DNA from: Quatrionicoccus australiensis
GTDB taxonomy: Bacteria > Pseudomonadota > Gammaproteobacteria > Burkholderiales > Rhodocyclaceae
Assembly: GCF_020510425.1 (NCBI RefSeq)
Contig: NZ_JAHBAH010000001.1
Coordinates: forward strand, 3,639,001 to 3,703,000
Reading direction: 5' to 3'
Length of the DNA: 64,000 bases
Shown: one piece after another, positions 18,677-27,854 of the stretch
How the letters are laid out: every line of letters begins with the position of its first letter
How positions within the stretch are numbered: the first letter of the stretch is position 1
Notes under the pieces: model-generated
Databases searched by the model: none
Seen by the model: only the letters and a program-made list of their open reading frames with translations
What the model was told of the DNA's origin: nothing
Made by a program: the position numbers and the translations under genes

Positions 18677-19228
18677 TCACAGGGGCGACAGGGTGGCGAC
18701 GACCTTGCCCGGTTCGATGCGCACCGAGCGCAGCAGCCAGCGCGCCGCCAGTTCCTGGGCATTGCCGTTTTCGCGCAGGGTGTAGACCGGCTTGCTGCGA
18801 AAGTAGGTGATGATCAGCGAATTGATCACGCGGCGGGCGGAGGCTTCCGACTCGCGGGGCAGGGCCATGGATTCGACCGTATCGATGACGGGATTTTCCA
18901 GGAAGAAGGCTTTGGCGTTGTCGTCGTAGCGGATGCCGGCGTTGCCGGTGACATCGACCGGGATCGCCGGGTTGCCCAGCAGGGCGATATTGACGCGGGC
19001 GCTGATGCCGACGCGGTTTTCCGGTGTGCCGAGCACGATGTGCGGCGCTTCGGCCAGCGCCACCGTCATCAGGCCGCCGTAATTGCGCGGCTGGCTGCCC
19101 GATTTGGCCAGTGCATTCTGGATCTGCACTTCGGAGAAGGCAATTTCCCGATCGAGAAAGCCGGCCAGTGCGCTCGAGGCATAGCCGAGCAGGGCGGCGA
19201 GAAGAAAAGCGGCGGTTTTCTGTTTCAT
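18677..19228 (-). CDS. DUF1439 exported protein
   Basis: A 183-residue protein with a signal peptide (residues 1-22, cut after SSALA) and a DUF1439 domain (FLDREIAFSEVQIQNALAKS, ARVNIALLGNPAIPVDVTGN). There is no lipobox cysteine, so it is probably soluble periplasmic. It lies directly upstream of ovoA on the same strand and can overlap its GTG start by 4 bp, so co-transcription is likely. The role is unknown. Confidence 0.82.
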   Translation of the reverse strand: MKQKTAAFLLAALLGYASSALAGFLDREIAFSEVQIQNALAKSGSQPRNYGGLMTVALAEAPHIVLGTPENRVGISARVNIALLGNPAIPVDVTGNAGIRYDDNAKAFFLENPVIDTVESMALPRESEASARRVINSLIITYFRSKPVYTLRENGNAQELAARWLLRSVRIEPGKVVATLSPL

Positions 19229-19284
19229 GAATGGGCTGGGTAGCACAAAGTCACAGTCTAGCAGGGCGTGCGGACGAACTGTAT

Positions 19285-19326
19285 TTATCCCCGTTCTGGT
19301 CGGGCAAGTCTGTGGATAAGCTCTGG
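19285..19326. repeat. 42-bp repeat with paired DnaA-box-like sites, copy 1
   Basis: TTATCCCCG at 19285-19293 and TGTGGATAAG at 19311-19320 (a consensus DnaA box, TTATCCACA, on the minus strand), then CTCTGG. The two 9-mers start 26 bp apart, exactly as in copies 2 and 3. Looser similarity continues about 100 bp downstream to a GGGCGATT segment. Confidence 0.75.
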
Positions 19327-19498
19327 ACAGGTCAGCTAATGCCTTGTCTTGCAAGGGGAAAAAGGCGCTGCCTAAAATATGGGCGATTAGGCGGTGGGCT
19401 GATTGATCTGAATCCGAGATGGCAGCTATCGCAATAATTCAATTTACGCGAATTTTTACGTTGGCTAAGCTCAAGTTCCCAAGCTGAGAAAGAAGCCC

Positions 19499-19702
19499 AT
19501 GCCCTACGTCAATATCAAGATTACCCGTGAAGGCGCAACGCCTGAGCAAAAGGCCGAACTGATCGCCGGCGTCACCGACTTGCTGCGCGATGTGCTGGGC
19601 AAGAACCCTCAGACCACGGTCGTCGTCATCGACGAAGTGGATACCGACAACTGGGGTATCGGCGGCGAAAGCGTGACCCGGCGCCGTCTGCGCGGCAGTT
19701 GA
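19499..19702 (+). CDS. 4-oxalocrotonate tautomerase family protein
   Basis: A 67-residue protein starting MPYVNIKITREG; the catalytic Pro is exposed after Met removal. The body (KAELIAGVTDLLRDVLGKNP, VVVIDEVDTDNWGIGGESV) matches small 4-OT tautomerases, which work as hexamers of beta-alpha-beta units. It is isolated, lying between copies 1 and 2 of the 42-bp repeats. With no catabolic genes nearby, the substrate is unknown. Confidence 0.88.
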   Translation: MPYVNIKITREGATPEQKAELIAGVTDLLRDVLGKNPQTTVVVIDEVDTDNWGIGGESVTRRRLRGS

Positions 19703-19720
19703 GTGTTTTTGCGGTGCACT

Positions 19721-19743
19721 GGGGATAAACAACACTTATCCCC
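19721..19743. repeat. Perfect 8-bp inverted repeat next to repeat copy 2
   Basis: GGGGATAA (19721-19728), 7-bp loop, TTATCCCC (19736-19743). It brings a third DnaA-box-like half into copy 2. It lies 18 bp after the tautomerase stop and could also act as a weak terminator, but there is no T-run. Confidence 0.6.
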
Positions 19744-19777
19744 GTTCAGGTCGCGTAAGCCTGTGGATAAGCTCTGG
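19736..19777. repeat. 42-bp repeat with paired DnaA-box-like sites, copy 2
   Basis: TTATCCCCG at 19736-19744 and TGTGGATAA at 19762-19770, with the same 26-bp phasing as copy 1. It is followed by CTCTGG and a looser 100-bp homologous tail. Confidence 0.75.
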
Positions 19778-19865
19778 ATGGGTTGCGCAAGTCATTGACT
19801 GATTAGTGGTTTTTTTGAATCGCCTAAAAAATGGGCGATTTTCTCGCCTGCGTGGCGCGAACGGT

Positions 19866-19907
19866 TTATCCCCGTTTTTGTCGGGTAAGTCTGTGGATAA
19901 GCTCTGG
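19866..19907. repeat. 42-bp repeat with paired DnaA-box-like sites, copy 3
   Basis: TTATCCCCG at 19866-19874 and TGTGGATAA at 19892-19900, 26 bp apart. It lies about 280 bp upstream of acnB. Confidence 0.75.
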
Positions 19908-20004
19908 GTAGATTCGGCAAGGCATTGACGGCACAAGGGTTTTACCGGTTTGCCTGTTTTTTGGGCAGTCGACCGCCTGGATTGCCCATGTCGATTTTGG
20001 GCGA

Positions 20005-20032
20005 TGGCAAAATCGATGAGATAACATATAAT
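20005..20032 (+). promoter_or_regulatory. Probable acnB promoter
   Basis: TATAAT at 20027-20032 inside an AT-rich patch, with a weak TGGCAA -35 at 20005-20010 (16-bp spacer). It lies about 112 bp upstream of the acnB start. Inferred by sequence only. Confidence 0.5.
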
Positions 20033-20144
20033 ATATAAGACTTGCGAGCCGGCCTGGGGATGCAACAAGCCGAACCATTTGGTCGCCGCCATTGTCGTAA
20101 AATACCCGTTTCCCTAGAGCAACCCTTTACGAAAGGAAGTCGCC

Positions 20145-22733
20145 GTGCTTGAAGCCTATCGCGCCCACGTAGCAGAGCGTGCAGCCCTCGGTATCCCGCC
20201 GCTGCCCCTGTCCAAGCAACAGACCACCGAACTGGTCGGCCTGCTGAAGAATCCGCCGAAGGGCGAAGAAGCCGCTCTGGTCGAGCTGATCACCTACCGC
20301 GTTCCGGCCGGTGTCGATGATGCCGCCAAGGTCAAGGCCGAGTTCCTGGCCAAGGTCGCCAAGGGCGAAGAAGCCTGTGCCCTGATCTCCAAGGAAAAGG
20401 CTACCGAACTGCTCGGCACCATGCTCGGCGGTTACAACGTCAAGCCGCTGATCGACCTGCTCGCCTGTCCGACCTGCGGCAGCGTCGCTGCTGAAGGCCT
20501 GAAGAAGACCCTGCTGGTGTTCGACTTCTTCCACGATGTCGCCGAACTGGCCAAGGCCGGTAACGCCAACGCCAAGGGCGTGATGCAGTCGTGGGCCGAC
20601 GCCGAGTGGTTCACCTCGCGTCCGGAAGTGCCGGCTTCGCAGAAGCTGACCGTTTTCAAGGTCACCGGCGAAACCAATACCGACGACCTGTCGCCGGCAC
20701 CGGATGCCTGGTCGCGTCCTGACATCCCGCTGCACGCCCTGGCCATGCTGAAGAATCCGCGTCCGGGTATCGAAGCCGACGAGCCGGGTTCGCGCGGTCC
20801 GTTGAAGCAACTGGAAAAGCTGGCTGCCAAGGGCAACCTGATCGCCTACGTCGGTGACGTGGTCGGTACCGGTTCTTCGCGCAAGTCCGCCACCAACTCG
20901 GTGCTGTGGTTTACCGGCGAAGACATTCCCTTCGTGCCGAACAAGCGTTTTGGCGGCTTCTGCCTGGGTTCCAAGATTGCCCCGATCTTCTTCAATACCA
21001 TGGAAGATGCCGGTGCCCTGCCGATCGAAATCGATTGCAGCGCCATGGACATGGGCGACGAGATCGAACTGAAGGTCGATCAGGCAACCGGCAAGGTCAC
21101 CGCCACCAAGAACGGTGCCGTGATCGCCGAATCGCAACTGAAGACCCTGGTCATCATGGACGAAGTCCGCGCTGGCGGCCGTATCCCCCTGATCATCGGT
21201 CGCGGCCTGACCACCAAGGCGCGCGAATTCCTCGGCCTGCCGCAATCCACCCTGTTCCGCCTGCCGCAAAACCCGGCCGACGACGGCAAGGGCTACTCGC
21301 TGGCCCAGAAGATGGTTGGCAAGGCCTGCGGCGTGACCGGCATCCTGCCGGGCACCTACTGCGAGCCGAAGATGACCACCGTCGGTTCGCAAGACACCAC
21401 CGGCCCGATGACCCGCGACGAACTGAAAGACCTGGCCTGCCTCGGCTTCTCCGCCGATCTGGTCATGCAGTCCTTCTGCCACACCGCCGCCTATCCGAAG
21501 CTGGTCGACGTCCGCATGCACCGCGAACTGCCGTCCTTCATCTCGACCCGTGGCGGCGTTGCGCTGCGTCCGGGCGACGGCGTTATCCACTCCTGGCTGA
21601 ACCGCCTGTTGCTGCCGGATACCGTTGGTACCGGTGGTGACTCGCACACCCGTTTCCCGATCGGCATCTCCTTCCCGGCCGGTTCCGGTCTGGTTGCCTT
21701 TGCTGCTGCCACCGGCGTCATGCCGCTGGACATGCCGGAATCGGTGCTGGTCCGCTTCAAGGGCAAGATGCAGGATGGCATCACCCTGCGCGACCTGGTT
21801 AATGCCATTCCGCTGTACGCCATCAAGGCTGGTCTGCTGACCGTCGAGAAGAAGGGCAAGAAGAACGTCTTCTCCGGCCGCATCCTCGAAATCGAAGGCC
21901 TGCCGGATCTGAAGGTCGAACAAGCCTTCGAACTGTCCGACGCCGCCGCCGAGCGTTCCGCCGCCGCCTGTGCGATCGCCCTGAACAAGGAACCGATCGT
22001 CGAGTACATGCGTTCGAACATCACCCTGATGAAGTGGATGATCGCCGAAGGCTACGCCGATGCACGCACCCTGAAGCGTCGTATCAAGTCGATGGAAGAG
22101 TGGATCGCCAACGGTGAACTGCTCAAGGCTGACGCCAACGCCCAGTACGCCGCGGTCATCGAAATCGACCTGGCCGAAGTCACCGAGCCGATCCTGGCCT
22201 GCCCGAACGATCCGGACGACGTCAAGATCCTCTCCGAAGTCGCCGGCGCCAAGATCGACGAAGTCTTCATCGGCTCCTGCATGACCAACATCGGCCACTT
22301 CCGTGCCGCCGGCAAGGTCCTCGAAGGCAAGTCCGACATCCCGACCCGTCTGTGGATCGCTCCGCCGACCAAGATGGATGCGCTGATCCTGACCGAAGAA
22401 GGCTACTACGGCGTCCTCGGCAAGTCCGGCGCGCGCATGGAAATGCCGGGCTGCTCGCTGTGTATGGGTAACCAGGCACAGATCCGCAAGGGTTCCACGG
22501 CGATCTCCACCTCCACCCGCAACTTCCCGAACCGCCTCGGTATCGACACCCAGGTGTACCTCGGTTCCGCCGAACTGGCCGCCATGTGCGCCCTGGCCGG
22601 CCGGATCGTGACCGTTGCGGAATACATGGAGCAGATCAAGCTGGTGAACGCCAAGGCCGGTGAAGTCTATCGCTACATGAACTTCGATCAGATCCCGCAA
22701 TTCGTTGAAATTGCAGCAGAAGTTGAGATGTAA
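20145..22733 (+). CDS. acnB: Bifunctional aconitate hydratase 2 / 2-methylisocitrate dehydratase
   Basis: An 862-residue AcnB. It interconverts citrate and isocitrate in the TCA cycle and dehydrates 2-methylisocitrate in propionate breakdown. Features are an N-terminal HEAT-like domain, a swivel domain ([30 protein letters not shown]), and [4Fe-4S] ligands in [14 protein letters not shown] and the CxxC of [11 protein letters not shown]. The GTG start at 20145 follows GAAAGGAAG (20131-20139). The last residues ([20 protein letters not shown]) differ from a second, displaced acnB 3' end found at 43998, so the 3' end of this gene was probably rebuilt by an integrated element. Confidence 0.97.
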   Translation: MLEAYRAHVAERAALGIPPLPLSKQQTTELVGLLKNPPKGEEAALVELITYRVPAGVDDAAKVKAEFLAKVAKGEEACALISKEKATELLGTMLGGYNVKPLIDLLACPTCGSVAAEGLKKTLLVFDFFHDVAELAKAGNANAKGVMQSWADAEWFTSRPEVPASQKLTVFKVTGETNTDDLSPAPDAWSRPDIPLHALAMLKNPRPGIEADEPGSRGPLKQLEKLAAKGNLIAYVGDVVGTGSSRKSATNSVLWFTGEDIPFVPNKRFGGFCLGSKIAPIFFNTMEDAGALPIEIDCSAMDMGDEIELKVDQATGKVTATKNGAVIAESQLKTLVIMDEVRAGGRIPLIIGRGLTTKAREFLGLPQSTLFRLPQNPADDGKGYSLAQKMVGKACGVTGILPGTYCEPKMTTVGSQDTTGPMTRDELKDLACLGFSADLVMQSFCHTAAYPKLVDVRMHRELPSFISTRGGVALRPGDGVIHSWLNRLLLPDTVGTGGDSHTRFPIGISFPAGSGLVAFAAATGVMPLDMPESVLVRFKGKMQDGITLRDLVNAIPLYAIKAGLLTVEKKGKKNVFSGRILEIEGLPDLKVEQAFELSDAAAERSAAACAIALNKEPIVEYMRSNITLMKWMIAEGYADARTLKRRIKSMEEWIANGELLKADANAQYAAVIEIDLAEVTEPILACPNDPDDVKILSEVAGAKIDEVFIGSCMTNIGHFRAAGKVLEGKSDIPTRLWIAPPTKMDALILTEEGYYGVLGKSGARMEMPGCSLCMGNQAQIRKGSTAISTSTRNFPNRLGIDTQVYLGSAELAAMCALAGRIVTVAEYMEQIKLVNAKAGEVYRYMNFDQIPQFVEIAAEVEM
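22671..22692. other. Proposed attL core in the 3' end of acnB
   Basis: The stretch CGCTACATGAACTT plus GATCAGAT (one base apart) is shared with 43998-44020, where a second acnB 3' end begins abruptly. This is the likely recombination core at the left end of the island. The crossover point cannot be fixed by eye. Confidence 0.6.
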
Positions 22734-22764
22734 CGTCTAAGAATCGCGGTTATTTCAACGCCTG

Positions 22765-22796
22765 AAAACCCCCGCCGTTACTGGCGGGGGTTTTTG
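22765..22796 (+). terminator. acnB rho-independent terminator
   Basis: GC-rich stem AACCCCCGCC / GGCGGGGGTT with a 6-base loop, followed by a T-rich run. It lies 32 bp after the acnB stop. Confidence 0.9.
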
Positions 22797-23114
22797 TTTG
22801 TAGACAGCAACATATTCAATCGTCATTTAATTGTGGTGGGCTGTTAGTTGGCCAGTGCTGCCTTTGCCGATAAGGCCACTCTCAGGCGGCAACGCGCCGG
22901 TAATGTACATTCAACTTGCTGCAGTATCTACCGAAAGCGAGTCAATCCAGGCCGGTGCAGAGGTATTGTAGGTATTGGGTGCGACCGGGGGATGAAACGG
23001 TTGGCGAGTGGGCTACGACTGCCGGCCCTCTTAGATTAAAGTCCACATTTTCGCCGTATGACGAATACGAAATGACGGCCGTCAATATCTACTAACCGGG
23101 AGGACTCGTCTCGT
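22797..23114. other. Intergenic left margin of the island
   Basis: About 318 bp between the acnB terminator and the DUF262 gene. No supported gene, RNA or clear repeat. It should contain the promoter of the DUF262 gene. Confidence 0.4.
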
Positions 23115-24983
23115 ATGAGTGCTATAACGCCGCATTACCGAACCGTGCAGCAGTTGCTGCAAAGTCAGTCGTTTTCCATTGATGAGTACCAGCGTGAGTA
23201 CAAATGGGGAAAGGAGAATATCGACGAACTGCTGTCGGATTTGCAGGCAAAGTTTTTTAGCCACTATAAGCAGGGGGACGAGACGCCCTCGGTCAGTGCT
23301 TATGGCGAGTATTTCCTTGGTTCGATCATTGTCAGCAAGCGCAGCGGCAAGAACTACCTAATTGACGGCCAGCAGCGAGTGACTTCGCTAACCTTATTGC
23401 TGATCTGCCTTTATCGTGCAGCGCAGGCAAACGGTTTGCCGGTGGTTCAAACCATTGCGCCCTTGATCTTTAGCGACAATCTCGGGCAGCCGAAATTCAA
23501 CCTCGACATTCCGGAACGTCTGCCGGTCATCAAGACGTTGTTTGAGGGGCAGTCGTTTAATCCTGATGGCAAGGATGAGTCCATTCAAACTATGTATGCG
23601 CGCTATCAAGACATCACGGACAATGACCTCTTTGACGAGCTAAAGGAAGCGCTGCCGCATTTCATCTATTGGCTACTAACGCGGGTTGGTTTGATTGAAA
23701 TCGCCACCGACAACGATAGCTATGCCTACGCGATTTTCGAGACGATGAATGACCGGGGTAAGCCATTGAGCCCCGTGGACATGCTTAAAGCCTATCTATT
23801 AGCACCCATCGAGGAGGCACAGCCTCGATCAATGGCAAATCAAACCTGGAAGCAAAACGTGCTGGAGTTGATCTCCTGGGGGGGCGAGCACGAGCCAGAG
23901 CGCGACGCAAATTGCATCAAGGCATGGCTGCGTGCGCAGTGCGCCGAAAGTATTCGCGAACGGAAAGCAGGTTCCACCGACAAAGATTGGGAACTGATTG
24001 GTACGGTTTTTCACCGCTGGGTACGCGATCACAGCGAGCAGTTGGGGTTAGGCAAAGCGGCCGCTAACCTGAAGATGATGGCCGAAAGCTTCCCGTTTTT
24101 TGCAAAGGCCTACCGCCGAATTTTGGATGCCAGTAAGCACTTCACTCCGGGGCTGGAGGCGATCTACTACAACGCACACAACGATTTCACGTGGCAGAGC
24201 ACCGTGCTCTTGGCGTCGCTGTGTGAATCGGACGATGACGAAACAGTAAGGCGAAAACTCGCAGTGACAGCCACCTATCTGGATATCTGGCTGATGCGCC
24301 GAGTGGTCAATTACATTCGTGTTGGATACTCCAGTGTCTCCTACGCTATGTGGCTACTTTGCCGCGATATTCGTCGTAAGCCTCTCCCCGAGCTGCAAAC
24401 GATCCTCGCAAAAAAACTTGCTGACGATGATGTGACCTTTGCGGGTAGCCTGAGCAAGAACCGAAGCGGGATCGACGGCCTGGGATTGAATCAGTTCAGC
24501 CGCCGCTACATCTATCACTTGCTGGCGCGCATCACTGCGGCGACAGAAGCGGGCTCCGGGCGAACTCAATCATTCGATAAGTTAGTGGTTCGTGACGTCA
24601 AGAATCCATTTGATATCGAGCATATCTGGGCCGACAACTACGACGATGTGAAATCACTTTTCGCAAGCGAAACGGAATTCCAGGAGTGGAGAGATCATGT
24701 GGCGTCGTTGTTGCTCCTGCCGGCCGATGTGAATCGCAGTCTGCAAGATAAGCCCTACGAACAAAAGCGGCCTCACTATGCCAAACAGAACTTCTATGCG
24801 GCAAGTCTCGACGCTGGTGCCTACCAACATCAGCCTCAGTTCCTTCAGTTTGCGGATGCCAATCAGCTACCTTTCGAATCATTTGACAATTTCACCAAGA
24901 GTGAGCAGCTAAAACGACGAAAGCTCGTTGCGGCGCTAGTTGAATTGGTGTGGTCGCCATCGCGTTTGAGCGAGATTTGGTGA
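23115..24983 (+). CDS. DUF262/DUF1524 protein, GmrSD-like
   Basis: A 622-residue protein with an N-terminal DUF262 (ParB-like NTPase/nuclease) domain: DEYQREYKWGKENIDELLSD at residues 24-43, LIDGQQRVTSLTLLL near 82-96, and FETMNDRGKPLSPVDMLKAY near 208-227. A C-terminal DUF1524 HNH-type nuclease domain has FDIEHIWADN near residue 498. This is the single-chain arrangement of GmrSD type IV restriction enzymes, which cut glucosylated or otherwise modified phage DNA. Start ATG 23115 follows GGGAGGA. It is the first gene of the island, with an unknown gene 250 bp downstream on the same strand. Defence is inferred from the family. Confidence 0.88.
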   Translation: MSAITPHYRTVQQLLQSQSFSIDEYQREYKWGKENIDELLSDLQAKFFSHYKQGDETPSVSAYGEYFLGSIIVSKRSGKNYLIDGQQRVTSLTLLLICLYRAAQANGLPVVQTIAPLIFSDNLGQPKFNLDIPERLPVIKTLFEGQSFNPDGKDESIQTMYARYQDITDNDLFDELKEALPHFIYWLLTRVGLIEIATDNDSYAYAIFETMNDRGKPLSPVDMLKAYLLAPIEEAQPRSMANQTWKQNVLELISWGGEHEPERDANCIKAWLRAQCAESIRERKAGSTDKDWELIGTVFHRWVRDHSEQLGLGKAAANLKMMAESFPFFAKAYRRILDASKHFTPGLEAIYYNAHNDFTWQSTVLLASLCESDDDETVRRKLAVTATYLDIWLMRRVVNYIRVGYSSVSYAMWLLCRDIRRKPLPELQTILAKKLADDDVTFAGSLSKNRSGIDGLGLNQFSRRYIYHLLARITAATEAGSGRTQSFDKLVVRDVKNPFDIEHIWADNYDDVKSLFASETEFQEWRDHVASLLLLPADVNRSLQDKPYEQKRPHYAKQNFYAASLDAGAYQHQPQFLQFADANQLPFESFDNFTKSEQLKRRKLVAALVELVWSPSRLSEIW

Positions 24984-25030
24984 GCCTGGAATTCAACGGA
25001 TAGGGCGGTGAGCGTAGACCGGGGAATCGA

Positions 25031-25059
25031 GCGTGTCCTGAATTTTGTGTAAAGCAGCC
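25031..25059. repeat. IS256-like end remnant A
   Basis: GTGTCCTGAATTTTGTGTAA inside 25031-25059 matches the copy at 34171-34198 with one change in that stretch. It resembles termini of IS256-family elements, but no transposase is attached. The family name comes from memory of such ends and is uncertain. Confidence 0.45.
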
Positions 25060-25232
25060 ATTGCGATTGGCTGCGAGGAAAGACTGTTTCGGCCGAGCAC
25101 CGGAAGGTCTGTTGCTGGCGATTAAAAGTAAACGCAAAGGCATTCAATATCACTGAACAGCTGAACATCGAAGCATGGGGTGACTTTGGGACTACATCTG
25201 GTTCAACGGAATCGGAGCAGTATCTAGTTCGC

Positions 25233-26648
25233 TTGGCGCGAAGAGCTTTCCTGTCACTATGGAGTTACCCCAATGTTTATACAGATGAGGGCCGCCGAGG
25301 TAAAGGCGACGGTAAAGAGCTTTGCGATCTCTTAATCGTATTCGGAAATGACGTTCTGATCTTTTCCGACAAGCATTGTGAATTCATTCCTCACAACGAC
25401 ATCAACGTAGCCTGGAGTCGATGGTACAAGCGTGCGGTAGAGAAGTCAGCGCGTCAATTGGCTGGAGCTGAAGCATGGCTAAACCGATTCCCCGATCGAG
25501 TCTTCCTCGACTGTTCATGCAAGATACCTCTACCAATCAGGCTACCTGACGTTAGCGATAGGCGAGTGCACTTGATCGCAGTCACACGTGGGTCAAGTGA
25601 ACACGTAAAGGCATATTGGGGTGGGGGCAGTTCCGGTAGCCTGATGCTCGACACTCAGTTGGTACTTAGTGACCATCGTACGTCCCCATTTCGGGTGGGG
25701 TGGATCCTTCCAAACCGAAGGTTCGTCCACGTTTTCGACGAAACCACACTAGACATCCTACTTGGAGAATTAGATACAGTCTCCGACTTTGTTGCTTATC
25801 TGACTCAGAAGCATGAGCGACTAACAAAACCGGGAACACATTTTCTTATTCCCGGCGAGGAGGAACTTGTGGCGCTTTATTTACGAAGCTTTAATCCCGT
25901 TCAGAGCCACCATTTCTTACCGGAAGTGCCCTCGGACGCTTTCGTTGTCATGCGTGAGGGTGATTGGACAAAGCTCCTAGCGAGCAAGCCCTACCAGACC
26001 AGACGCAGGGAAAATGCAATCAGCTATCTCTGGGATGAACTAATCGAATTTCAAAATCAACACATTATCTCGGGAACTGCGTCATCTCTCTTTGGCGATG
26101 CGTCGCCCGCAATGTACGAGCGCGTAATGCGATCCATGGCTGAAGAAGATAGGCTGACACGACGTACTCTTGGCGCAAGTATTGACCGGGCAAGAAGCGT
26201 CAATAAAAAGGGAAAACGATTTACGCGTACCGTTCTATGTGGTCAAAAGGGCCGGCGCGCATATGTAATCATGTCGCTACCCCGGGAGCCAGAATGCGGC
26301 TATGAGGAATACCAGAAACTTAGGAGGGGAGACCTCCTCCTGTACTCATACGGCTGCAAGCTACGATTCCAAAATGTTGTCGAGGTGGTCGGTATCGGAT
26401 TTGAACCTAGCAAAGAGGATAGCTTTTCCGTTGACTATTTCCTCGCGACATTCGAACAGGCTCCCCTGGATGACGACTTTGCGGAAGAAATTCGGCAAAG
26501 GCTGGCCGACGCTGAGATGTGGAAACCTGAGCAGACAAAATTTCAGGTGCTCCGTAAAGCCCCCTTTCCAGCGAATCTTTCCATAGCTGAGCGTATTTCT
26601 GGACGACTTAGGTCCATGTTCAGGAGGGTATTTGGCGATTTGCTGTAG
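25233..26648 (+). CDS. Unknown protein, possible nuclease-fold partner of the DUF262 gene
   Basis: At least 471 residues. The first canonical start is TTG 25233, but the open frame extends to 25053 and the upstream 25 codons look coding (LNIEAWGDFGTTSGSTESEQ), so the true start may be non-canonical near 25149-25161. N-terminal LCDLLIVFGNDVLIFSDKHC has the hydrophobic-Asp strand and D-K spacing seen in PD-(D/E)xK folds; this is a weak inference, because the classical (D/E)-x-K is not intact. The middle and C-terminal parts were not recognised. GC is low. It ends 14 bp before an IS3 element. Confidence 0.7.
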   Translation: MARRAFLSLWSYPNVYTDEGRRGKGDGKELCDLLIVFGNDVLIFSDKHCEFIPHNDINVAWSRWYKRAVEKSARQLAGAEAWLNRFPDRVFLDCSCKIPLPIRLPDVSDRRVHLIAVTRGSSEHVKAYWGGGSSGSLMLDTQLVLSDHRTSPFRVGWILPNRRFVHVFDETTLDILLGELDTVSDFVAYLTQKHERLTKPGTHFLIPGEEELVALYLRSFNPVQSHHFLPEVPSDAFVVMREGDWTKLLASKPYQTRRRENAISYLWDELIEFQNQHIISGTASSLFGDASPAMYERVMRSMAEEDRLTRRTLGASIDRARSVNKKGKRFTRTVLCGQKGRRAYVIMSLPREPECGYEEYQKLRRGDLLLYSYGCKLRFQNVVEVVGIGFEPSKEDSFSVDYFLATFEQAPLDDDFAEEIRQRLADAEMWKPEQTKFQVLRKAPFPANLSIAERISGRLRSMFRRVFGDLL

Positions 26649-26672
26649 GGATGAGTCGACGTCCCCCCGTTT

Positions 26673-27536
26673 TCAGTAGCAGAGGGCTTTAGAGTCCGGG
26701 GGTAATTTACCTGATTTCTGGGTGAGTGATTTTGCATAGGCTGCGGGCGTCAAACCGCCCAGGGATTTTTTCGGTCGCTCCTCGTTGTACTCGCGGCGCC
26801 AGCCTTCGATGACGACCTGGGCATGGCGCAGGCTGGTGAACCAGTGCTCATTCAGGCATTCATCCCGGAAACGCCCATTGAACGATTCGATATAGGCGTT
26901 CTGATTCGGCTTGCCTGGCTCAATGAGAAAGAGTTGGACGCCACGGGCATGCGCCCAGGTCAGCATGGCCCGACTACAGAACTCCTTGCCGTTATCCGTC
27001 CGAATGGCCTTGGGCAAGCCTCGCGTCTTGGCCAACTGATCGAGCGTTCGGGTGAGTTGCATGCCGCCGATTGCGCGTTCCGGAACAATCGCGACCGCTT
27101 CATGCGTCGCATCGTCGACAACGGTCAGGCTTTTGATGACTCGCCCTTCCGCCGTCCGGTCGAACACGAAATCCATTGACCAGACCTGATTGGCGGCCGA
27201 AGGGCGCTCTAGTGGGTGACGATCCGACACCGGAATCTTCTTCCGCTTTCGCCTTCTCACTTGCAGACCGGCCTCGGCGTAGAGCCGATCCACCCGCTTG
27301 TGATTCACCACCAGGCCGGCCTGCCGCAGCTTCAAGTAGATCATCCCGGCACCGTAGCGCCGATGACGTTGGGCGAGCGTGACGATCTGCTCCTTCAAAG
27401 CAGCATTGCGATCCGCCGCCGGCTGGTAACGGAATGAACTCGGACTCATGCCAACGAACCGCAATGACTTTCGCTCGCTGAGCCCCTCGTCGATCAGGTA
27501 GCGCACCAGATCACGTCGTGACGGTGCGCTCACCAC
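26673..27536 (-). CDS. IS3-family transposase OrfB
   Basis: A 287-residue DDE integrase-type transposase: HTH_21 region ([20 protein letters not shown]), rve core with VWSMDFVFD (first Asp), [10 protein letters not shown] (second Asp) and the E in [20 protein letters not shown]. It overlaps orfA by 7 bp in the -1 frame and is normally made as an OrfAB fusion by frameshifting on the A6G run. Confidence 0.93.
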   Translation of the reverse strand: MVSAPSRRDLVRYLIDEGLSERKSLRFVGMSPSSFRYQPAADRNAALKEQIVTLAQRHRRYGAGMIYLKLRQAGLVVNHKRVDRLYAEAGLQVRRRKRKKIPVSDRHPLERPSAANQVWSMDFVFDRTAEGRVIKSLTVVDDATHEAVAIVPERAIGGMQLTRTLDQLAKTRGLPKAIRTDNGKEFCSRAMLTWAHARGVQLFLIEPGKPNQNAYIESFNGRFRDECLNEHWFTSLRHAQVVIEGWRREYNEERPKKSLGGLTPAAYAKSLTQKSGKLPPDSKALCY

Positions 27537-27799
27537 TTTTTTCGCAGAGCTTCCTTAGCGATCTCGTTTTCCAGCATCGTTTCGGCCAACAGCTTCTTCA
27601 AGCGCGTGTTTTCCGTTTCGAGCTCCTTGAGCCGCTTAGCGTCCGACACGCTCATTCCGCCAAACTTGCTGCGCCAGAGGTAGTAGCTTGCCTCTGAGAA
27701 GGCGTGCTTGCGGCACAACTCCGCTATCGGCATTCCTGCTTCTGCTTCCCGCAGGAAGCCAATGATCTGTTCTTCGGTGAATCGCTTCTTCATGTCCAA
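27530..27799 (-). CDS. IS3-family transposase OrfA
   Basis: An 89-residue helix-turn-helix protein ([30 protein letters not shown]) with a C-terminal leucine-zipper-like region ([20 protein letters not shown]). It ends EALRKKW with AAAAAAG just before the stop, the expected slippery site. Confidence 0.93.
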   Translation of the reverse strand: MDMKKRFTEEQIIGFLREAEAGMPIAELCRKHAFSEASYYLWRSKFGGMSVSDAKRLKELETENTRLKKLLAETMLENEIAKEALRKKW

Positions 27800-27854
27800 T
27801 CTCCTTGTCGTGGTGAATTGGACTCTAAAGTCAGGCGCTACTCAATTCCGGGGG

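Larger units (their letters stand above)
26663..27853 (-). mobile_element. IS3-family insertion sequence
   Basis: About 1.19 kb with two overlapping minus-strand frames. The ends are imperfect inverted repeats sharing CCCCCCG, a GTAG core and CTTTAGAGTCC. The flanks read ACGT on both sides, suggesting a 4-bp target duplication; this fits the IS407 group. An A6G run at the orfA/orfB overlap is a typical site for -1 frameshifting. Both frames look intact, so the element may be active. End positions are accurate to a few bases. Confidence 0.85.

Noticed and set aside
19736..20092. 118-codon minus-strand frame across repeat copies 2 and 3
   Set aside because: It is made of the 42-bp repeats themselves, so its apparent internal repetition comes from the DNA repeats rather than protein selection.
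20127..22700. 857-codon open frame on the minus strand opposite acnB
   Set aside because: It mirrors the acnB reading frame almost end to end, has the low-complexity composition typical of antisense frames in GC-rich genes, and shows no recognisable domain.
22797..23114. Possible small gene around 22848-23039
   Set aside because: It has no ribosome site and no coherent protein sequence.
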